Made by a program: the position numbers and the translations under genes. Positions 32,114-36,112 of a stretch of DNA of 36,112 bases are shown here, piece by piece; the stretch's first letter is position 1, and each line of letters begins with the position of its first letter. The DNA lies in the NCBI GenBank assembly GCA_003647095.1, contig QMME01000002.1, forward strand, positions 1-36,112, read 5' to 3'. This stretch comes from Deltaproteobacteria bacterium. GTDB taxonomy: Bacteria > Myxococcota > B64-G9. A model generated the notes under the pieces. The model saw only the letters and a list, made by a program, of their open reading frames with translations. It did no database searches and was not told the DNA's origin.

Positions 32114-32115
32114 GT

Positions 32116-34233
32116 CTAGCGTTCACCGTACCAGGCTCCCTCCATGCTGGAGTTGGTGATGATGGTGACGTCACCCTGCCAGATGCCGTCCTTCGTCTGT
32201 TCGAAGTCCGGGGTGCCCAGGAAGGTTCCGTAGGGCGGGTTGTCGTCTTCTACCGTGATGGTGGCATGACCGGTAAAGTTCAGGTATTTCCAGTCGATAC
32301 CGATCTGGTCGAGCAGTCCGCGGATGAGATCGTCGGCCTGGGGCTTGAAGTTGTCGCAGGCCTGCTCGGTGCTGTCGCCCACGTCGGAGCAGTTGAACCA
32401 GGAACCGAACCCCCAATCCTCGCACCATCCCTCCACCGAGTCGCCGATGGCCTCGCAGTCGATGATATCCATGAGCGCGTCTTCCAGGTTGTCGTAGCCG
32501 GTGAAGATATCGATGAGCAGGTCGAGCAGCATGGCCACGAACTTGGAATATTCCATGCGCACCGTGCGCGGGTCGATGAGCAGGGTGTACTTGGTGACCG
32601 GGCCGCTGTCGTCGACCTGGATCTTGCCGGTGAAGGGAGTCACTTCCAGGCCCACGTCGGCGAAATCCATGTCGGTGCGGTTGATGTCGATGGTGGCGCA
32701 GTCGGGCCAGTCGGGGTTGTCGTGGGGATTGCAGCAGTTGCCGGGTTCGCCCCGGGGGCCGCACTCGCAGCAGGCCTGCGGGTAGCGGATGAAGATGGTG
32801 TCCCATTGCTCGGTGCCGGAGACGAGTTCACGCGGATTGAGGTGGACAAGCTCCATGGTGCCCTCGGCGCGAAGCTCGTGCAGCATGTTGAACAGGTTGT
32901 TGAACAAGCCGATCAGTGTGCCCACCCAATCGGGCACGTACTGGTCGATGACGTCGCAGAGCAGGTCGTCGATGAAGCCGATGCCGGTAATATTGCAGTA
33001 ATTTATGACCTGGTCGAGAGTTTCGATGATATCCGCCACGGTGGCTCCGCCCAGGGCCCCGGAGGTGTCGAAGAAGTGCCTGGTGTACCAGCGACCACCA
33101 AGTTCCGGCACGACCACGTCGGGGGGATTGTCGGGCTGGCAGAAGCCGTTGACGCAGATGAATCCGGGAGGACAGTCATCGTCGGTTTCGCACTCGGCGC
33201 CTCCCTGGCACTCGGGTATGGTTGACTCCTCGGGGCAGGGGTAGCACTCGTGGCCCTCGCAGTAGTAGCCGGGCGGGCAGTCGGCATGGGTCTCGCAGCT
33301 GTCGGGCAGGGCGCCGTCGGGGCGGCACACACCCCGCTCGCAGCTATAGCCGTCGGGGCAGTCATCGTCGCTCTGGCAGTCCGAGCCTCCGGCGGGCTGG
33401 CAGGCGCCGGAGACGCAGGTGAAGCCGCTGGGACAGTCGTCGTCACTGGCGCACTGTTGCCGGGACTTGACGGTGATGGTGAAGGAGACCTTTTCCAGTA
33501 CCTCGGTGACGCCCTCCGCCACCACGCTGTATTGCACCGGTACGCTGCCGCAGTTGAAGACGTTGTTGGCCACCCCGGAGAGGTTGGTGATGGTCTTGGC
33601 GTCCTGCAACGAGGCATCTCCGCCCGGTGGTGGATTGGGAATGGAAAATCCCACTTCCACGCCGCGTACCGGGGCATTGGTGTACAGGTCGGTGACGCGT
33701 ACCTCCAGCTGCAGTGATTCGCCGACATAGCATTCCAGGCCCAGGGGGCCGGTGGCGGCCAGCTGGTGCAGAATGGGCTTCAGGGTGATGGTGAAGAAGA
33801 CTCCATCGGGGTCGTCGACGTGGGTAACGTGCACCCCGAAAGTGGTATCGCTGATCTGTTCACCGGGGGCCACGCTCAGGGTGACCTGGGCCACGCCCAT
33901 GTCGGAGGTGACGGCGGTATCCGCCGAGAGGGAGGCTCCGCCGGGGTTCTGCAGGATCTCGAACTGCACCGTCTCACCGGCAACGGCGCCCACGCACTTT
34001 TCGATCAAGGCCACGGCCAGGTCGATCTGTTCTCCGGGATGCATCTCGCGGTTGGGACTGCCCACCACGCTGAGCAACCGCTGGCCGCCGCCCTGGCAGC
34101 CGTCCATGTCGAAGCCGTCACCGCCGTCGGGGTTGGAGCTGCTGCCGCCACCACAACCGGCGGCACTTGCCAGCACCAGCACCAGCGGTAACCAGGCGAA
34201 ACGAACACACACCTTGATAGTCTCCTGCTTCAT
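32116..34233 (-). CDS. large multidomain lipoprotein: two Ig-like domains, Cys-rich repeats, unknown C-terminal domain
   Basis: This 705-residue lipoprotein has a good lipobox (LVLASAAGC, Cys27) and a Gly/Ser/Asp spacer. Two bacterial Ig-like (Big_1/invasin-type) domains lie at about 60-152 and 155-256, shown by AGETVQFEILQNPGGASL with GVAQVTLSV, and by GESLQLEVRVTD with GVANNVF. Four short Cys modules at 261-366 repeat CxSDDDCPxGFxCVxGxCQP. A 330-residue C-terminal domain starts with LGGRWYTRHFF, contains CCECG and NCC, and ends with beta strands (HATITVEDDNPPYG, GDVTIITNSS); I do not recognise it. ATG at 34233 has GGAGG seven bases upstream. It is probably surface-exposed, and adhesion or sensing is a guess. 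Confidence 0.83.
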   Translation of the reverse strand: MKQETIKVCVRFAWLPLVLVLASAAGCGGGSSSNPDGGDGFDMDGCQGGGQRLLSVVGSPNREMHPGEQIDLAVALIEKCVGAVAGETVQFEILQNPGGASLSADTAVTSDMGVAQVTLSVAPGEQISDTTFGVHVTHVDDPDGVFFTITLKPILHQLAATGPLGLECYVGESLQLEVRVTDLYTNAPVRGVEVGFSIPNPPPGGDASLQDAKTITNLSGVANNVFNCGSVPVQYSVVAEGVTEVLEKVSFTITVKSRQQCASDDDCPSGFTCVSGACQPAGGSDCQSDDDCPDGYSCERGVCRPDGALPDSCETHADCPPGYYCEGHECYPCPEESTIPECQGGAECETDDDCPPGFICVNGFCQPDNPPDVVVPELGGRWYTRHFFDTSGALGGATVADIIETLDQVINYCNITGIGFIDDLLCDVIDQYVPDWVGTLIGLFNNLFNMLHELRAEGTMELVHLNPRELVSGTEQWDTIFIRYPQACCECGPRGEPGNCCNPHDNPDWPDCATIDINRTDMDFADVGLEVTPFTGKIQVDDSGPVTKYTLLIDPRTVRMEYSKFVAMLLDLLIDIFTGYDNLEDALMDIIDCEAIGDSVEGWCEDWGFGSWFNCSDVGDSTEQACDNFKPQADDLIRGLLDQIGIDWKYLNFTGHATITVEDDNPPYGTFLGTPDFEQTKDGIWQGDVTIITNSSMEGAWYGER

Positions 34234-34286
34234 GACAAACCTCCCTTGCCCGTTGCCACGGGCCGGGTTTTCCTTTTTCTCCGGTC

Positions 34287-34316
34287 ATTATGACCCAGGC
34301 AGGGGGAAAAAGGCAA
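34287..34316 (-). promoter_or_regulatory. promoter of the 705-residue lipoprotein gene
   Basis: On the - strand TTGCCT (34316-34311) and CATAAT (34292-34287) are 18 bases apart. The start is near 34280, 47 bases before the ATG. It is back-to-back with the threonine synthase promoter. Confidence 0.5.
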
Positions 34317-34336
34317 TACGACAAGGTGACCATCAC

Positions 34337-34365
34337 TTGAAGGTATTTTGCCGCTGGACTAAACT
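34337..34365 (+). promoter_or_regulatory. promoter of threonine synthase
   Basis: TTGAAG (34337-34342) and TAAACT (34360-34365) are 17 bases apart, with a start near 34372 and a leader of about 29 bases. No attenuator-like leader peptide rich in Thr or Ile codons is seen. Confidence 0.55.
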
Positions 34366-34400
34366 TTCTTGTCTGCCGGGCGGGCGGAAGGAGCATAGCG

Positions 34401-35681
34401 ATGGTCGGCAATGGAGGATACCAGCCGCTGGTCACCCACCTCGAGTGCGACAGTTGCGGGCAACACTTCCCGCCCGGACAGGTGGAACTGGTGTGCCCGG
34501 ATTGCGGCCCCGACCTGGGTACGCTCACCGTGCACTACGACTACCGGCAGGTGGCCGGTATCCTCACGCGCCGGGCCCTGGAGCAGAACCGCGAGCAGTC
34601 ACACTGGCGTTACCTGGACATCCTGCCGGTGGCCCGGCGTCCGGCCCGGCTGCACCCGCGCGTGGGCTGGACCCCGCTGTACCGGCTCGATGAGCTGGCC
34701 GGGAGGTTCGGGGTACGGCGTTTGTGGGTGAAGGATGATGGCATCAATCCCTCGGCCTCGTTCAAGGACAGGGCCTCGAGCGTGGGCGTGGCCCACGCTC
34801 TGGCACTGGGCCGCCGGGTGATAACCGCCGCCTCCACGGGCAACGCCGCTTCCTCGCTGTCGCTGTTTGCCGCCTGTGCCGGCCTGGAGACGGTCATCTT
34901 CGTTCCCGCCACCGCTCCCCCGGCCAAGCTGGCCCAGCTGTTGCTGTTCGGGGCCCGGGTGCTGGCTGTCGACGGTAGCTACGACCAGGCCTTCGACCTG
35001 TGCCTGCAGGTGGCCCAGAGCCGCGACCTGTACTGCCGCAACACTGCCGTAAACCCCGTGCTTTCCGAGGGCAAGAAGACGGCGGCGCTGGAGATCTGCG
35101 AGCAGCTCGACTTCCGTCCCCCCCGGGCCGTGGTGGTGGCTGTGGGAGACGGCTGCATCATCGGCGGCCTGTGGAAGGGGTTCCAGGACTTCCGGCGCCT
35201 GGGGCTGATCGACAACCTGCCCAGGATGTACGGGGTGCAGGCGGCCGGCTCGGCTCCCCTGGTGGAGGCCTTCGAGCGGGGAGACAGCAACGCCCTGTCG
35301 ACCTGCCTGGACGATCCGCACACCGTGGCCGATTCCATCTGCGTGGGTCATCCGCGCGATCACATCAAGGCCCTGCGGGCGGTGCGGCAATCGGGAGGGG
35401 CCATGGTGGCGGTGGAGGACGAGGCCATCATGGAGGCCATGCGCACCCTGGCGCGCCGGGCCGGGATCTTCGCCGAGCCGGCCGGGGCCACGGCCCTGGC
35501 CGGCCTGGGCCGACTGGGCGAACTGGGACTGCTGGGGCGGGACGACGACGTTGTGGTACTGGTCACCGGCAACGGGCTCAAGGACGTGGCCGCGGCCGTA
35601 CGGGCCGCCGGGCGGGAGCCCGAGGGGGTGGCGGCCGAGCTGGCGGCGGTGGAGGCCCGGCTGGATGCCGGGGAGGGTTGA
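34401..35681 (+). CDS. thrC: threonine synthase (PLP-dependent)
   Basis: Threonine synthase converts O-phosphohomoserine to threonine with pyridoxal phosphate. The 426-residue protein begins with a rubredoxin-like zinc ribbon (Cys16, Cys19, Cys32, Cys35) found in the short class of threonine synthases. The PLP lysine is Lys122 in NPSASFKDRASS. TAASTGNAASSLS binds the substrate phosphate, VGDGCIIGGLWKGF is the cofactor phosphate loop, and EPAGATALAGL and VTGNGLKD close the fold. ATG at 34401 follows GGAAGGAG by seven bases. A related PLP lyase such as cysteate synthase cannot be fully excluded. The stop overlaps the next gene by one base. Confidence 0.92.
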   Translation: MVGNGGYQPLVTHLECDSCGQHFPPGQVELVCPDCGPDLGTLTVHYDYRQVAGILTRRALEQNREQSHWRYLDILPVARRPARLHPRVGWTPLYRLDELAGRFGVRRLWVKDDGINPSASFKDRASSVGVAHALALGRRVITAASTGNAASSLSLFAACAGLETVIFVPATAPPAKLAQLLLFGARVLAVDGSYDQAFDLCLQVAQSRDLYCRNTAVNPVLSEGKKTAALEICEQLDFRPPRAVVVAVGDGCIIGGLWKGFQDFRRLGLIDNLPRMYGVQAAGSAPLVEAFERGDSNALSTCLDDPHTVADSICVGHPRDHIKALRAVRQSGGAMVAVEDEAIMEAMRTLARRAGIFAEPAGATALAGLGRLGELGLLGRDDDVVVLVTGNGLKDVAAAVRAAGREPEGVAAELAAVEARLDAGEG

Positions 35682-36112
35682 TGGGGGCCCTGGCGGCAGT
35701 TCTGTTGGTGCTGGCCGGGGCGTTGGCCCCGGCCCGGCAGGTCGAGTTGCAGGTCGTACCCGCCAGGCCGGCCCAGGGCCAGCTGGTGGTGTTGACCATC
35801 ACCGGCCACCGCCCCGGAGACAACATCACCGGCAGCTGCAACGGCCGGCCCCTGCGTTTTTTCCTGGACGAGGCGGGGCGGGTGCGAGCCCTGACAGCGA
35901 TACCGCTGAAGCAGAAGCCGGGGCCGGTGCCGCTGCTGGTGCGTGTCCAGCCGAGCGACGGCGAGCCCATCATTCACGGCCGCAGCCTGCAGGTGGTGGC
36001 CGGCAAGTTCGACAGGCAGGAACTCAAGGTGGCCCGGCGTTTCGTAAAACCTCCCGCCGCGGTGCGACGGCGCATACGCCGGGAGCGCCGCCTGCTGCGC
36101 AAGATCTGGCGC
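35681..36112 (+). CDS. exported protein with M23-peptidase N-terminal-type domain (3' truncated)
   Basis: The frame is open from ATG at 35681 to the window end, giving at least 144 residues with no stop. A hydrophobic signal (MGALAAVLLVLAGALAPA) is followed by an Ig-like beta domain: PAQGQLVVLTITG, then NGRPLRFFLDEAGRVRALTA, IPLKQKPGPVPLLVRVQ and VVAGKFDRQELKVARRFV. A basic helix, RRRIRRERRLLRKIW, comes next. This layout is that of the N-terminal domain of secreted M23 (LytM) peptidoglycan peptidases; the catalytic domain would lie beyond the window. The start overlaps the thrC stop as TGATG, so the two are coupled although their roles seem unrelated. Confidence 0.82.
   Translation, partial: MGALAAVLLVLAGALAPARQVELQVVPARPAQGQLVVLTITGHRPGDNITGSCNGRPLRFFLDEAGRVRALTAIPLKQKPGPVPLLVRVQPSDGEPIIHGRSLQVVAGKFDRQELKVARRFVKPPAAVRRRIRRERRLLRKIWR

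Noticed and set aside
32266..33225. + strand 319-codon frame opposite the 705-residue lipoprotein
   Set aside because: It is an Ala/Val/Asp-rich mirror of the real gene, with no start signal.

Overview
The window (about 36 kb, GC-rich, many GTG/TTG starts, four-base ATGA/GTGA gene overlaps) looks like chromosome of a delta-proteobacterium in the broad sense, most likely Myxococcota or a close relative. This is inferred from gene content: a chemosensory cluster containing a HEAT-repeat protein, stand-alone PilZ proteins, PEGA and TPR proteins with a C-terminal membrane anchor, a MopE-type Cys-rich lipoprotein whose C-terminus resembles a MYXO-CTERM sorting tail, large Cys-rich lipoproteins, and an Hsp70/J-protein/TPR operon. 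No mobile element, CRISPR array, rRNA or phage gene was seen. Coding density is high and no gene-free stretch exceeds about 240 bases.

Region 1 (1-6111, + strand) is a chemosensory operon: the 3' part of a methyl-accepting protein, a 677-residue HEAT-repeat protein, cheR, cheB, a coiled-coil/GAF protein and a single-domain CheY-like receiver. CheA and CheW are not in the window and may lie upstream. Region 2 (6114-9430) holds a secreted FG-GAP/discoidin-like protein, a TetR regulator, a small lipoprotein and an inositol-monophosphatase-family enzyme. Region 3 (9515-13129) holds asnS behind its own promoter, then an operon of a short-chain dehydrogenase, a TPR membrane protein and a small lipoprotein.

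Region 4 (13139-15768) is a candidate c-di-GMP effector island: two PilZ proteins flank a tRNA-Arg(CCG) gene on the - strand, and a divergent + strand MshEN-domain protein is translationally coupled to a PEGA-repeat protein. The proximal PilZ start codon lies only 18 bases beyond the tRNA 3' end, so the two may share a transcript. Region 5 (15755-21328, - strand) is a coupled operon of the MopE-like lipoprotein, an alpha/beta-hydrolase lipase and a polytopic membrane protein with a spermidine-synthase-like SAM domain, preceded by a 61-residue membrane protein. Region 6 (21447-25700) contains cardiolipin synthase, a zinc-ribbon protein, an exported BamE-like-motif protein overlapping coaE, and an extended SDR reductase coupled to coaE.

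Region 7 (25707-30222, - strand) is an operon of a J-domain/TPR protein, an Hsp70 and a TPR protein with a long low-complexity linker. The two partners flanking Hsp70 carry the same small domain, alignable without gaps, one at its N-terminus and one at its C-terminus. This is my best candidate for a little-described system. Region 8 (30232-34316, - strand) has two large secreted Cys-rich lipoproteins with their own promoters and terminators. Region 9 (34337-end, + strand) has a threonine synthase followed by the start of an exported protein resembling the N-terminal domain of M23 peptidases, cut by the window edge.

Several intergenic regions carry sigma-70-like promoters of the form TTGNNN, 15-18 bases, then an AT-rich -10, suggesting ordinary housekeeping transcription. 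All functional calls rest on reading motifs by eye; no database search was possible.
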